Source: Thelephora terrestris (taxonomy: Eukaryota > Basidiomycota > Agaricomycetes > Thelephorales > Thelephoraceae). From it: DNA of 64,000 nucleotides. A program made the translations under genes and the position numbers. This document shows, one piece after another, positions 23,501-34,945 of the stretch. The notes beneath the pieces are model-generated. The model ran no database searches, was not told where the DNA came from, and worked only from the letters and a program-made list of their open reading frames with translations. Every line of letters starts with the position of its first letter. Position 1 is the stretch's first letter. The stretch is taken from the NCBI GenBank assembly GCA_015956445.1, contig WIUZ02000023.1:1-64000 (forward strand). The letters are read 5' to 3'.

Positions 23501-26500
23501 CGCTTTAGAACCCGAGGACGCTATCACCCTTCGGGCGCGCGTCATCCGCCTCCGACACCTCTCCAGCGACGAGAAAGCTGAGCACGGGGTGTACAGCGTA
23601 CTCCACAAACTCGTTCAACAGTTGTCCGATAAGGCTGGGTCCGAAAAGTCATTGTCCGATGCTTTGAAGGAACTCGCCTCTCTTTTCTCGTCCCCTCGCT
23701 CGTCGTTGTCTAGCTTTGAACTCTTGCAAAGCGGGCTTGTAGATTCCCTTCTTGCGTTTGCTACTGATGAAGATCGATCAGGTATGTCCCGGGCAATTCT
23801 CATGTTGCACCAAGTAATCGAAAATTTCTCGTGGACCTAGTTGGCGTCCAACGTCGGCAAGGCATCTTCCTGGAGGCGTTTTCGCGAAAGGCGAAGCCTA
23901 TGCACATTCAGACACCATTCTCTGTGTTTGTCAAGAAGCTGCAAGAGAGTCTCACTCGGATGGAACCCTACGAAGTTGTTACCATCGCTCAGGGTGTCGA
24001 TGGTGTGTTGGATCCGGATTCGTGTTTTATGACCTCCGCTGACGCTTGGAAAAAGACTCCAGGAGAAGTTCTCCGTCGCTGCTTGCTCGTCAACTTAGGC
24101 TCCGACTGATCGCAACAGAAGACTCCGATGTTCCCAAGGCTCTAAACAACATCGTCGTCTCAATTCATGCTATCGCAACATTCCAAGCACTTCACGATTA
24201 TCTGCGTCCCCGTATATCGGGCCTTCTCAACAGCTCCCGACTTCTTGCAGCTCTCACAGGCAGTCTGTCCTCCGCATCTTCCTCTCGCCCTCCTCCGCCC
24301 TTAGAAAGCAGCACCAAACCACCAGAGGCAACCACCACCGAATCTGGACCGGCTCGCCGCAGGAGTCTCCGTCTCAGCGCGAAGAAAGATGCTCAAAACA
24401 ACGCGGAATCTGCGAAGGCCCCTGACGACGTGACTCCCGCTGTAGAACCTGAGACTTCTAAAGTTGACGCACTTTCCGACACGGGCATGAGCCACGACGA
24501 CACTCACATCGAGGCAGACTTTACCGATGATGAAGTTGATGCTGACGTATGTCGTTCCACCTCCCCGTGGTAAACTCCCCGTTGACTCTTCTTCCTCAGG
24601 TATTCGACGAAGATTTGGACGGCGATCGCTCTGTGGTAGAAAAGACTGTGAACCTTTCGGTGGCTGATGGTGAGACACACTGAATGAAAGTGATCCCGTT
24701 GATAACAGTTCTTAGACGGTACAAAAGTTGAAGCACAAACTCCAGACGGTACCAGAGTTGCAACACCAAACCCGCTGAAGGAATTGTCATCTGGAACACA
24801 ACCGGGTTCTTCTCAATCTAAAGTCTCGTACGCGGCCGCTTTGAAAAATAAGGTCACCGATTGGCACCTCGAGTTTTCCATGGATGACCATGTGCTTCCT
24901 CTCGGCCTTACGATCTACGGTGCCATCCACCAGCACGAGGCTCGAAAGAATTCGGGCGCCGCCATCTCTTCGAGTGCGATCTGGCAAGGTGTATATCCTG
25001 TCAAATTCAAAAGATCATGGCCCCCGCTCCTGACAGTGAGTAAAGGGGTGATTCCTTAACGACCTGTTAACTGACACCAGATAGCTCGTTCTGATGGCGT
25101 AGAGTTCGGATCAAGAAGCCGAACTCCCGCCCCTTCGTCCTCCTCCACAAACGACGCCTCCCATTCCAAGATCTTACGTTTGTTGCGCGTCCTGCACCAA
25201 ATCAATGCCTGCCAGCGCGATAAGCCCGGAGTAGAGCGGAATGCCATTCCAGAGTCTAGCTTCATAAACAACAAGTTGACCGCAAAACTCACCCGTCAAC
25301 TGGAAGAACCGATGATCGTCGCTAGGTGTGTCGCCTCTCGTTTGCATCTCCTCTCATAGCCTTACCCGTTTGCCAGTTCGTGCCTCCCCGACTGGTCTTT
25401 GGATCTACCCCAACACTTCCCCTTCCTGTTCCCATTTTCTACTCGCTACAACTTCCTTCAGTCGACTTCGTTTGGTTATGCTCGACTCATCCTGAAGTGG
25501 CAGAGCCAGCAAGCGAGAGGTCAGGATAATTCAAGGCGTGACGATGGGGTCGGATTCCTTGGCAGACTTCAACGACAGAAAGTGAGGATATCTCGAAAAC
25601 ACATCTTCGAGTCTGCAGTCAAGGTGTTTGAACTCTACGGTTCTTCCTCCTCTGTGCTGGAGGTGGAATACTTCGAAGAGGTTGGAACTGGCCTGGGTCC
25701 GACACTCGAATTCTATTCTCTGGTGTCCAAAGAATTCGCACGTCGGGATTTGAAGCTTTGGAGAGATGGTGACCAGTCCTTACCGGGAGTGCATGTGCAT
25801 CATCCTCTTGGGTTGTTCCCTGCACCCATGTCAACGGATGACAGTGGGAACGACAAGGGCCTGTGAGTTCAACATTTCTCTGCTGTACCAGACGCTGAAT
25901 GCATTTTCCAGGAAACGAACTCACATCTTCAGAGTCATTGGGCAATTCATGGCGAAATCTATGCTTGACTCACGAATCATCGATCTTTCCTTCAACAAGA
26001 TCTTTTTGAAGCTCGTTCTTGGAGAGCATGTTGCCTTGACGATCGACAACCTCAAGGTACCGTCGATCTTTCGTGACCTTATCAAGCTATTTACACACCC
26101 CTGACATAGCTTATCGACCCTGACCTTGCGTCTTCCCTGGAGAAGCTGCAAGAGCTGTCAAAAAAGACCTGCGGCGGAAAGGTCTGCGGACTTCCGGCTG
26201 CGACGCGTTCCTATTTACTGAAATCCATGTCAGCTCCCAAGCAAGGTTGATCTGATCGAGACAGTCTCGGTAGAGGACCTCGCTCTCGACTTCACGGTTC
26301 CCGGGTACGAAATTGAACTAAAGGTTTGGTGATCTGGCATGGTGTTTGATTGGCTCTGACTGGACGCTATAGCCCAATGGTCGTGATCTTATGGTCACTT
26401 CGGATAACGTCGACGAGTACATTGCCTTCGTCATCGACGCTGTCATTGGCAAAGGCATTCAGGCCCAGGCCAAAGCCCTCCGCGAAGGTTTCTCCAAAGT

Positions 26501-27034
26501 TTTCCCTATCAAGGACCTGGCAACATTCACTGTTGATGAATTGGTGATGTTGTTCGGGAACTCGGATGAGGACTGGAGCGAAGAAAGTCTGTATACGTAT
26601 TTCCTTTCTGTTTCTCCCGGCCTGACATCACGTTGCAGCACTGGGTGAGGCACTAAAGGCAGACCATGGGTTCACCGCGGACAGCAAGGCAATTCAACAT
26701 CTGATCGAGATCATGGCGGAATACGATTCGGCCACCCGTCGCAGCTACCTTCAGTTTATCACTGGCAGTCCCAAGCTGCCAATTGGCGGTACGTGATTTA
26801 TCAATCAAATAGCGAGATACTTAAACCCGCTTTATAGGTTTCCGCGGTCTAAACCCACCGCTGACAGTTGTCCGAAAGCCTCACGAGTCACCTTTGACGG
26901 CTGACGACTATCTTCCCAGCGTTATGACTTGTGTGAACTACTTGAAACTTCCTGATTATTCTTGCAAGGAGGTTATGAAGCAGAAGATACGAACGGCTAT
27001 GATGGAAGGGACGGGAAGTTTCCATCTGTCGTAG
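20548..27034 (+). CDS. UFD4: HECT E3 ubiquitin ligase, Ufd4/TRIP12 family
   Basis: Adds ubiquitin to substrates of the ubiquitin-fusion-degradation and related pathways. A charged N-terminus with basic KGK-type patches (20548-21290) precedes acidic DDDDEEEDG and an armadillo-repeat region (about 21.4-22.7 kb) with [26 protein letters not shown] and a stretch resembling TRIP12/Ufd4 ARM repeats. The middle part is Ser/Ala/Thr-rich. The C-terminal HECT domain includes [63 protein letters not shown] and [20 protein letters not shown]. The catalytic cysteine is in [15 protein letters not shown] (codon at about 26930). The last residues are GSFHLS. Many introns are present, including small ones through the HECT region. 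The whole gene spans about 6.5 kb and encodes roughly 1,800 residues. No break was seen. Confidence 0.9.
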
Positions 27035-27417
27035 CTCCGTCATACTCCCGTTTTTTTCGTTATCACTCTTAGGACATCGATTCCGACCTTTTCTACATCT
27101 GTATTCACCCCCATTGCTCTCACCTCTTCTGAAACGTTATTACATATACTTCGCACCGAATTGATCCCCAGATTGTCGACTAGACTCTTTAGAGCAGCTC
27201 TTGTGCAGGAACCGGACTGAACCGCGCCAAGACGGTGTCAGCAGACATATTAAATGGCAAACTGGGCGATATGGCTCATGGGAATGCTGCGGAGCTTGAT
27301 GGGCCTCGCTGCGGAGGCTAGTGAATTGCTTTGCTGCGGTAAGGATATGACCACGGCGAAGCATATAAAGGGACCGAATCAAAGACTATCGGCCGTAACG
27401 GTATACAACACCTCGAC
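27035..27417 (+). promoter_or_regulatory. Intergenic region with TATA box for the DUF1399 gene
   Basis: The gap separates two plus-strand genes. TATAAA at 27364-27369, within GCATATAAAGGG, lies about 50 bases upstream of the ATG at 27418, a good place for a TATA box. An 80-codon minus frame here has no recognisable content. Confidence 0.5.
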
Positions 27418-30256
27418 ATGATTGTCAAGGATCCTTCTCTCGCTGGTGAATCTCATCTTCTCGAAACAACCTCTACGACAGAGACCGCCGTCCCTCCCTA
27501 TGATCCTCCAGAATACATCTCCCAATCGCAGTTCCGTGTTGGTAGAGGCGTCACAACTGCGCCCTTCGTTACCCCTTCCCAGCTAAAGGTCCACCTCGGG
27601 TTACTGAAGGCTTTTAGAGAACTTAGGCTCAAAGTTCAAGACAATTCTGATGTTTCCGACGCATTTCCGCCTCTCGCGGGGGCTTTGGATCCAGAGGCGC
27701 GCTGGGTTTGGTTCCTTGAACTGGCTTTGGAACGGTATGTCACATCTTCGCCTCTTCAGAACCAACTGGGAATCGTCCCTCGCAGGTTTCGGAGATGGGT
27801 TCTGGCCCTCGGCGTATTGCGCACGTCGTCAACAGCCATAGACAATCCACCCCTAGACGTTTGGCTCATATGGCATGCTTATATGCTCAATCCAACGTAT
27901 GAAACAACTCCTTATCTCTCAGAAGCGATCTTTGTCTTATTGTGGCCTCCTCAGGTGGTACGCCGAAGATCTCGAGCGCGTCCGTATTTTGGCAGACCTC
28001 AAGAGCCTTTCCGTTACGCCCCTCGATTTGCTGGTACATAGTTTGGAGATCTTTCGTATCTTTGCCCAACTGACGCGACGTAGGAGGTTGCGGGTGATCT
28101 ATCGAGCTTTAAACCATCTCAAGAGGTTTCTGAAAGATGGGAAAGTGCCACTCGCGTTCCCTATGATCCGTTCGAATCCCTCTGGAAACTCCAAGAACAA
28201 GAAATTTCGTGCCCAAATTGCAACATCCAACTCTTTGTTCGTGAGTCTACGTTCAGCTACTTGACTGTCACACACCGAACCTCCCATTACCAGCTTACTT
28301 AACGGAGGAACAAAGTGGTTACGCCGAGCGGACATTTGCTCACATCTGCGGGCAATGCTCGTTCCCGGTTGATAGAAGCAGGCTTGCAGTCGCAAAGTTT
28401 GCTCGTGATCTCGTCCTGGATCCCAGTAACGTCGAGAAGTATGGAAACGCTATCTATCTTCCGTAAGCATGTCCTATTTTTCATGTTCAAATGGTCAAAC
28501 ATTGCTGACTTTAAATTGCCAAGTGGAACTCTTCTAGCTCGTTCCGGAGGGACCGAACCAGCGAGGGCCTGGGCCAGGAAGGTCAGCCTCTATCAAGGGA
28601 GTTTCAAGTACAAGCATGGCGATAATGCGCCGTTTCGCGCCTCGCTGTTACGAGGGTCCGTACCGGTAACTGGCGAAAAAGATACCGACAACGAGAAATG
28701 GGAGAAAGACATCAAGGTGGCCGTTGGGTTCTCTTTCCAGGTTCTCCGCGACAAGCTAGCTCTCTACATGCAACTTCCGTTGTGCGTATTTCCGCCTCCA
28801 CGAAATTTGAATTTACAATGAAACCCCCTAATTTCTACCGGGCAGGCTGAGGAGAGTTCTCAGTGCGTACAATGACGACCGGCCGTTTTCATTGGATCTA
28901 GTTGGTGCTGTAGGCTCAATCTTCTTGGTCCCGAGTCTTTCCCCCGTGGAGCTCACAGCTGTACTTAACAGGTCCTTCGACAAAATGCGTTCACGGAAAA
29001 GATGCACCAACTTGGTTGGAGCCAACAAGGACTTTTTGACAACAAAGATGACGATATTGTTCTGCAACATTGCGTCGCCAGATACCACGCGTACGTGTAG
29101 CACTGAGGGATACTGTGCTTCACATTACTTACGCTCTGAGCAAGGTTCTTGGACCTCATAGCCTCAACACCAAGCGCCTTTTTCGTCCCAACCTTGGACA
29201 TCGACATTGCGTGGCAGTGAGTTACCGCGCCCGTACTCGCCGGTCCAAACTAACGCTTGGTGCAGTACACACCAACTTCTCCCACAAAAGTACAATGACG
29301 ATTGCGTTAAGTATATCGAGAGACTCGTCAATCAGTTGGTGGTTTACAAATCTAGTTTGCTTTTGTTGACGTTCACTCGATCGGCTTCCCTCCAGTGACG
29401 ATAAAGTAGAGGAGAGTCACCTCTCGACTGCTTTCGATATCACTTGTCGTGCATGGGAGGTAAATGACTGTTGGCTTGCCGTTGCACTCGCAAGGTTTTG
29501 ACTGATTTTGCGCCGCAGCAACGTTTCGGCGTTCCCTACATGCACTGCGGCTGTCCATTACCGGTGAATACACATACTCCCCTTCCCAGCCACGGTACTT
29601 ACTTAGACACGGACCCCATCAGGGCGAAACCATTGGCCAGAAACTCAATCGCCTCTCTGTGGTGATAATGTCAAAACGCAGATCGCCAATTAACCCTCCA
29701 GATCGGGATGACTGCCTACTTGCGACTCACCCCAGTGACCACAACGCGGTATACGTTGACGCGGTCACCCACAAAGGCAGAGAGAAACGGCTATCTAAGA
29801 CACAGAAGAGGAAAGCAAGGGACTTGGAGAGGTTCAAGCAAGGGAAACTGAACGAGCAGGTGTATAACAGAGGGTTGGGTCACAACGCGGCCTTCCTCGT
29901 ACCTGTTCCGTTATACTTTGGGTATGGGATCGCCGGGGCCGCCTGTGCTGGGGGAGCAGGAGGGTTTGGAGCGGGATGCGCGACAGTGAGTAGTTTCGCT
30001 ACCCACAGCCTGTGTCTGTGTTTTCTTATGGTCTCCTTCAACAGGGCATTGGTGGATGTGGCAGTGGTGCAGGTTGCGGTGCTGGTGGGGGATGTGGAAG
30101 TGGTGCTGGATGTGGCGGCGGCGGCGGATGTGGAGGAGGAGGTGGGTGTGGAGGAGGTGGTGGATGTGGAGGAGGAGGAGGAGGATGTGGCGGTGAGTAT
30201 CTTGTGGATGTTATCTCTCACTTGTATGCTGATGGGTCTCATCAGGGGGAAGTTAA
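27418..30256 (+). CDS. DUF1399 glycine-rich domain protein with Gly/Cys repeat tail
   Basis: This belongs to the glycine-rich domain protein (DUF1399/GRDP-like) family of plants and fungi, whose function is poorly known. The N-terminus PYDPPEYISQSQFRVGRGV precedes the DUF1399 signature PPLDVWLIWHAYMLNP and WYAEDLERVRIL. A CPNCN pair and a later HICGQCSFPVD may bind metal. A second DUF1399-like unit has LGWSQ, PTLDIDIAWQ and YNDDCVKYIERLVN. Near the C-terminus come YMHCGCPLP, a Lys/Arg-rich segment (KTQKRKARDLERFKQGK) and YGIAGAACAGGAGGFGAGCA. The tail (30045-30192) is a near-perfect repeat of Gly-Gly-Cys-Gly units. A final intron, starting GTGAGT at 30193, leads to a short exon ending in GGGS-stop at 30256. 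Several exon edges (28.2-29.6 kb) are approximate. Compositionally, the repeat tail would be easily expanded or contracted. Confidence 0.75.
30045..30192 (+). repeat. Gly/Cys codon repeat tract
   Basis: Repeated GGT/GGA/GGC-TGT codons encode Gly and Cys, with units such as GCGSG, GCGGGG and a final GGGGGCGG. On the minus strand the same bases read as a Ser/Thr run. The repetition gets purer toward the 3' end, which fits growth by slippage. Confidence 0.85.
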
Positions 30257-30445
30257 TCGTCATCTAGCAAACGGTACTCGACTTGTACAATGTACGACCA
30301 TGTAATTATTTTTTGCAACCATATTCTCCTTGATCATGGCCCGCTCCAAGGTCAAGAGATTCTAGTCCGACAAAATCGCTGCCTCACGAGGATGTGTGGT
30401 GTCCTTGACACTGAAATGGAGAATACTACTTTTGGTGGTGAAACC

Positions 30446-31207
30446 TTACTTCCAACCTATGGTAATGGAGACAACCCAAGCTCTCCTGCCACTCTCGTCT
30501 TCGCCTTCCCTTTCTACTTGCCAATTCCGTTCTTCAAGAGTTGTGCCCTTTCCGGAATTTGCACGGATTTCCACCACACGATGCAGCAAAAATCGCCGTC
30601 GATCCTCGACGGCTCTCAAGAACGCCTGGATCGTCCACCTTCCAGTATGCAGCCCCGCGACAAGATTGATGGAAGGTGTCGAAGGACCATCAGTGTCGCG
30701 TCTGAGAAGAGACTCGAGTGATTGTAGGAAGGCGCCGTGAAGGTCAACGTTCCACAATGTGTCAGCGGCGATGATCACGTCGAACCCATCTGGGGATAGC
30801 GCGCGAAAGGGGGTGGTATCGCCAGTGGTCCAGTCATAGGGTACGACATGCACGGAGCCGTTAGAAACGTTGGCTGCGACGTTTTGATTGAGAGCGTCGA
30901 TGAGCTCTTCGTCAGGGTAGTCGCTCAAAACGACTTGGACGTCGTCTCTGGTTTTCGCGATGAGAATTCCCGGTAACCCAGCCCCTGCTCCCAATTCCAG
31001 AACACGGGTTTTTGGGAGATGGTGATAGCGGTCGAGATCGAGGAGATGGATGTGATCTCCGAGGAAGACGGCCGATATCCAGACGGAAGATGCATGAAGC
31101 GACCAATTTTCGGATTTCGTGTCGGGTGTTTTGAGGTGTAGGGTAGCGGATTCGTTTGTGTAGGTGAAGGTCGAACCTGGGTTTGAGGAGAGGGTGATTG
31201 GGGTCAT
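30446..31207 (-). CDS. Efm7/NNT1-like protein methyltransferase
   Basis: This is a class I (seven-beta-strand) methyltransferase most like fungal Efm7/Nnt1, which methylates the N-terminus and Lys2 of elongation factor 1A. Visible features are FTYTNESATLHLKTPDT, ENWSLHASSVWISAVFLGD (cf. the H.LW region), motif I VLELGAGAGLPGILIAK, post-motif VVLSDYPDEELIDALNQNV, VVPYDWTTGDT and motif IV FDVIIAADTLWN. It ends WVVSITIGWK. The start at 31207 (MTPITLSSNPGSTFTY) is the nearest ATG to the conserved region. The frame stays open to 31438 and an upstream exon is possible, so the N-terminus is uncertain. Neighbours give no further hint. Confidence 0.75.
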   Translation of the reverse strand: MTPITLSSNPGSTFTYTNESATLHLKTPDTKSENWSLHASSVWISAVFLGDHIHLLDLDRYHHLPKTRVLELGAGAGLPGILIAKTRDDVQVVLSDYPDEELIDALNQNVAANVSNGSVHVVPYDWTTGDTTPFRALSPDGFDVIIAADTLWNVDLHGAFLQSLESLLRRDTDGPSTPSINLVAGLHTGRWTIQAFLRAVEDRRRFLLHRVVEIRANSGKGTTLEERNWQVEREGEDESGRRAWVVSITIGWK

Positions 31208-31974
31208 CAGGAAAACCGGGATCGATATATACGCGCTTATAATCGCCAGAAGCAAGAGGCGATCTTGTAGTCGCGTATACGCGTGCATCCAAATTGGATG
31301 CGCTTGTAGCCCCTGACTGTGGCTTGTGGACGCATCCACGAAATCCTCAGCTAGGGAGCCAAAAAAAAAAACGCTGGCCCCTGGCGCCTGGGACCGTCCA
31401 TACTTGTCCAGAGCCGGTTGCTCGTTCAGCCATTTCATTCAGTTCAGAAAAGTGTATTACTCATGTTCAGACCAACAAAGTTGACAACTACACAAAAGAT
31501 GATATCGTCTACACTCACGAACGAAGTTGATGACTGTTGGGCATTGATATCATCAATGACAAACGACAAGATATAAGCGGGGTGAACCCACCTTGGGGAC
31601 ATAACCGAACCCCTCATGAACCACTCCAGCCTCCCAGAGATCCCAACCGAACCCCGAGTGACGTCAATCCGAGCGACGAGCGAACCTCCAAGCTCCACCG
31701 GATCAATGAACCCACCAGTGAGTCAGTGACGAACACTGCTCCACATGCTCCACCTCGGATGTGCCCAAATGGGTTTAGATCAGGGTGTGGGTAACCAGCG
31801 CAGGAATAAACATGCTGATCCTAAGGGTGAGGGTACGATGATGGTGGAAGTCTGAGGGAAAGAGAGACGACGCTCTCCGATCGGAAGAGGGGTCCTTATA
31901 AATCTTCCATAACTCGTCCATAAATAAACACAAATATTGGAGGTCTATGGGATTGTGGTTGTTGCTGGCCCGAT
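31208..31974. other. Intergenic, no supported gene
   Basis: This 770-base stretch contains a run of 11 A (from about 31361), a plus frame 31537-31794 rich in Pro/Asn/Arg, and a matching minus frame, none recognisable. CCACTCCAGCCTCCCAGAGAT-type sequence looks neither repetitive nor coding. Downstream of 31800 no gene is visible until the unknown gene ending at 31975. Confidence 0.4.
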
Positions 31975-32894
31975 TCAGAAGAGGGTGGTACCCAGAGATG
32001 CGATGCCTTTGAATGGAGGGCCGTGAGTGAGGACAAACTTCACTAGGGTCTGGGACGGCGTTGAGGCCAACAAATTTCTTCGCCTGCCCTACGATCTTGT
32101 TCCCGGGAGAACTGGCCCTTCGGGCGAGTGACTGAACTGGTTGTGGTTGGCTCTGTTAGCAATCCAGAAAAAATCCATGGCACTGGAATGACGAACGAAG
32201 TTTGCAAAGTTTGACCATTTGGTCCGATGAGAAAGGGGATCCGTGCGGTCCCAGCTCGAGCGATTTCCTAGTACTGGGCTCGCGGAGCTACAATCCGACA
32301 GTAGAGAGTCGATACGCGCGTTTTGCCCACCTTTGAATCCATGGCTTGAGCTTGTGTGTGTACCAGCCGTTCCCAGTATGAGTGTCATTGCAGTGGATAC
32401 GCAACAAGTCGAGCACGTTTTATTTGACATAGTAGCGCCGACCAGCGGCATGGCCCATGACCCCCTTCGCGCCTCATACTAACACAAAACGATAACGGCT
32501 CCGTAGCAAAGAATCGGACTCAAAAACAGCGAAAGATTGACATACAATACACCTGTGATTGTTGTGCACAGTGGTGGTTGCCAGTGGCTGGCAATTGAGG
32601 GTCATAACGTGTGGCTTGTCCTCTGAGTTCCAGGCACCCAGCAAGCGATATCTTGAGAGCTTCGTAGATTTCCACCCAAGTCCCCCTTCTGGTTTAGAGG
32701 CACATAGAAACATTAGGGCGAGTATACAAGTGCATACATGCATTTTTTAGGACGGTAAAGGCGCTCACAGGTTTCAGCGTAGGCGTACAAGCGCACACAA
32801 TCGCCACAAGCGCATCTATGACGACGCCTGTTTTCCTGATGGTGTAGTCGTAAAGGGTGGATAGAGAATCGGAAAGGATCTCTACGTCTTCCAT
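31975..32894 (-). CDS. Uncharacterised multi-exon gene divergent from PEX7
   Basis: I do not recognise the product. From 32894 the first exon reads MEDVEILSDSLSTLYDYTIR and then a hydrophobic VVIDALVAIVCACTPTLKP. It stops at a consensus donor (CCT|GTGAGC). Downstream, protein-like stretches appear in various frames: TWVEIYEALKISLAG, then WSNFANFVRHSSAMDFFW, and a last exon after CGTAG reading LLASTPSQTLVKFVLTHG and ending IASLGTTLF (stop 31975). The pieces cannot all be joined in frame with certainty. The start lies only 27 bases from the PEX7 ATG on the other strand. It may be a small protein with one membrane segment, or a decaying gene. Confidence 0.35.
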
Positions 32895-32921
32895 GATCTC
32901 GGTTCGGGCTTGAGATTACGC

Positions 32922-34198
32922 ATGGCGACTTTCCAGAGCCCGGGTTTCGCACACTACTCTCTCGCTTGGTCACCCTTCCTCAATAACACAATCGCCGTCG
33001 CTGCTAGCGCAAACTACGGCCTGATAGGGAACGGCAGATTAAACGTGCTTTCCGTCGACCCCAGTCTAGCTTCGGGGCTCGTTCCGCAAAGACAGTGCGT
33101 TACGGCCTCGGTGCAATGAACGAGTGTTGATAGTAACCTGACGAAAACGTCAGATTCGATACCCAGGACGGGCTGTACGATCTCGCATGGAGTGAAGTTC
33201 ACCAGAACCAAATCGTCACTGGGTCTGGAGACGGATCGCTCAAGTTGTGGGATATCACGTTAAATGTTCGGCTTCACCTTGCACATCGTTTTTTGCTACA
33301 ATTAACAAGGTTAGAGCTAGGACTTTCCAATCAGTGCTTGGCATGAACACACGAGGGAGGTGTTTAGCGTGGATTGGTCTAATGTGAGGAAAGACACTTT
33401 CGCCTCGTCTTCGTGGGATGGAAATGTGAAGCTGGTGGGTACCCATCTCAGAATGTTGCCGTCTGAAGGCTAATAGTCGACCCAGTGGAGGCCGGACCAT
33501 CCGAGGTCCATTGGAACGTTGAAAGCGCATAACGGTTGTGTTTACCAGGCTCTATTCTCCCCGCATCATCCGGATGTTTTGGCTACATGCTCGTCCGATG
33601 GGACGCTGAAAATCTTCGATCTCCGGGTTGCTGTCGCGGGGGGTTCTTCTTATGCTCCTGGAACCTTACCTCCCGGATCGTTCGAAACACCGATGGCCCT
33701 CGCTGCATTGACCATTCCTGCTTCGGGGATGGAGATACTGTCGTTGGACTGGAACAAGTATCAGCCGTTCACGTTGGCGAGCGGTGGGGTCGATAAGACG
33801 GTCAAGATCTGGGACTGCCGGATGGTGAAGATACCCCCTGCCGGTGCTCCTCTTATCCAGGAACCAGTACAAGAGGTCGGAGGGGTTTGCGAGGTTGGGT
33901 TGAGTGGTCATGAGTATGCCATTCGTAAGGTCCAGTGGAGTCCTCATAGGCCGGATGTACTGGCCAGTGCGTCTTACGATATGTCTTGTCGAATGTGAGT
34001 CCGATTCCCTCCAGATATGATCCATTAACATTAGCGTCGGATAGCTGGAGCACGATTCCGCTACCCGGGCGTGGTAATTTGCTACGGATTTACGATGCTC
34101 ATACAGAGTTCGTCGTTGGTTGTAGCTGGTCCCTGTACGACGAGGGTGTGCTTGCGAGTTGTAGCTGGGATTGTCGAACGAGTGTATGGCGAGTGTGA
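32922..34198 (+). CDS. PEX7: Peroxin-7, PTS2 import receptor (WD40)
   Basis: Pex7 is the soluble receptor that brings PTS2-tagged proteins to the peroxisome. The N-terminus ([36 protein letters not shown]) is typical. WD40 repeats follow in order: [123 protein letters not shown], and the last [28 protein letters not shown]. About six repeats give the usual propeller. Introns lie near 33.1 kb, around 33.27-33.33 kb and 33.4-33.5 kb, and at about 34.0 kb. An in-frame ATG at 32910 is an alternative start. All blades are present. Confidence 0.9.
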
Positions 34199-34277
34199 AC
34201 TTGGACGTGATTCGCAGCTGATTATTTAATTGGTAAATTGTACACTATACTGGGGAGGTACAAAGTAAAGCGGTAGT

Positions 34278-34726
34278 TTATTTGTTCGCCTCCTGCTGGA
34301 GTCGTCCCTTGTCTTGTTGGACGTTGCCTATAAGAGGGTGTATATATGAGGCAACGATGGAGGAATAGAGAATGAGAAGACAATACTTACCGCTGACTTC
34401 CTGCTGGCGATCGCCAGTCACGGCCCCGATGACGGCATCCTTCTTGCCGGTCAAACGGTCTGCGGCACCGTCAACGTAGTCCTTCGCACGGGCGGCGTTG
34501 TACTCGGTTTCGCCGGCGGCGTGCTCTTCGCGGCCTGATTGTTGCCAAGAAGTAGCCCCCGTGACGTTGCCAATCGTCTCTACGAGAGTGCCCTTGACAG
34601 AGTGGTATTGGCCAGTGGTCTGGCTGTAGAGACGTTAGCGGAGTGAGACGTGGAGGTAGAGGTAGAAAAAGCGCACCTGGGCTCAGGCTTGGATTGGGAG
34701 TTATCGAAAGAAGAGTTGGAAGACAT
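34278..34726 (-). CDS. CsbD-like stress protein (Hmp1-type)
   Basis: This is a small hydrophilic protein of about 110 residues. CsbD-like proteins respond to stress. The Ustilago relative Hmp1 was described as a mismatched-base-pair and cruciform DNA recognition protein. The frame reads [16 protein letters not shown], then [67 protein letters not shown] and a last exon [16 protein letters not shown]. The repeated G.V...G..........G.....A spacing and the final GNVQQDKG unit are the family hallmarks. Two introns are inferred, one just after codon 16 and one before the last exon. A possible minus-strand TATA box, TTTATAAA (34793-34800), lies about 70 bases upstream. Confidence 0.8.
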
Positions 34727-34792
34727 TGTTGTTATGTGTTGTTGTGAGAGGGTATGAGGTGAGCTGGGATTTTAAAGCGCATTTACCTGCGG

Positions 34793-34800
34793 TTTATAAA
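34793..34800 (-). promoter_or_regulatory. Candidate TATA box of the CsbD-like gene
   Basis: The palindromic TTTATAAA is about 70 bases before the start codon, a suitable distance for a TATA-driven stress gene. Confidence 0.45.
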
Positions 34801-34945
34801 GCAGATGTGGGTGTGGGTGATGTCATTGGCCATGACGCAATGTCCTCAATTTTTGATCTTGGCGAGTCGTAGCGATCGTGAGAAAGTGGAGAGGTTGCAC
34901 CGCTGACGTACCGTGGTGGCTACTGAACACCACTTGTCTCGTGGG

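Noticed and set aside
29880-30263. Minus-strand Ser/Thr-rich frame over the Gly/Cys repeat
   Set aside because: It is the mirror of the Gly/Cys codon repeat and has no independent support.
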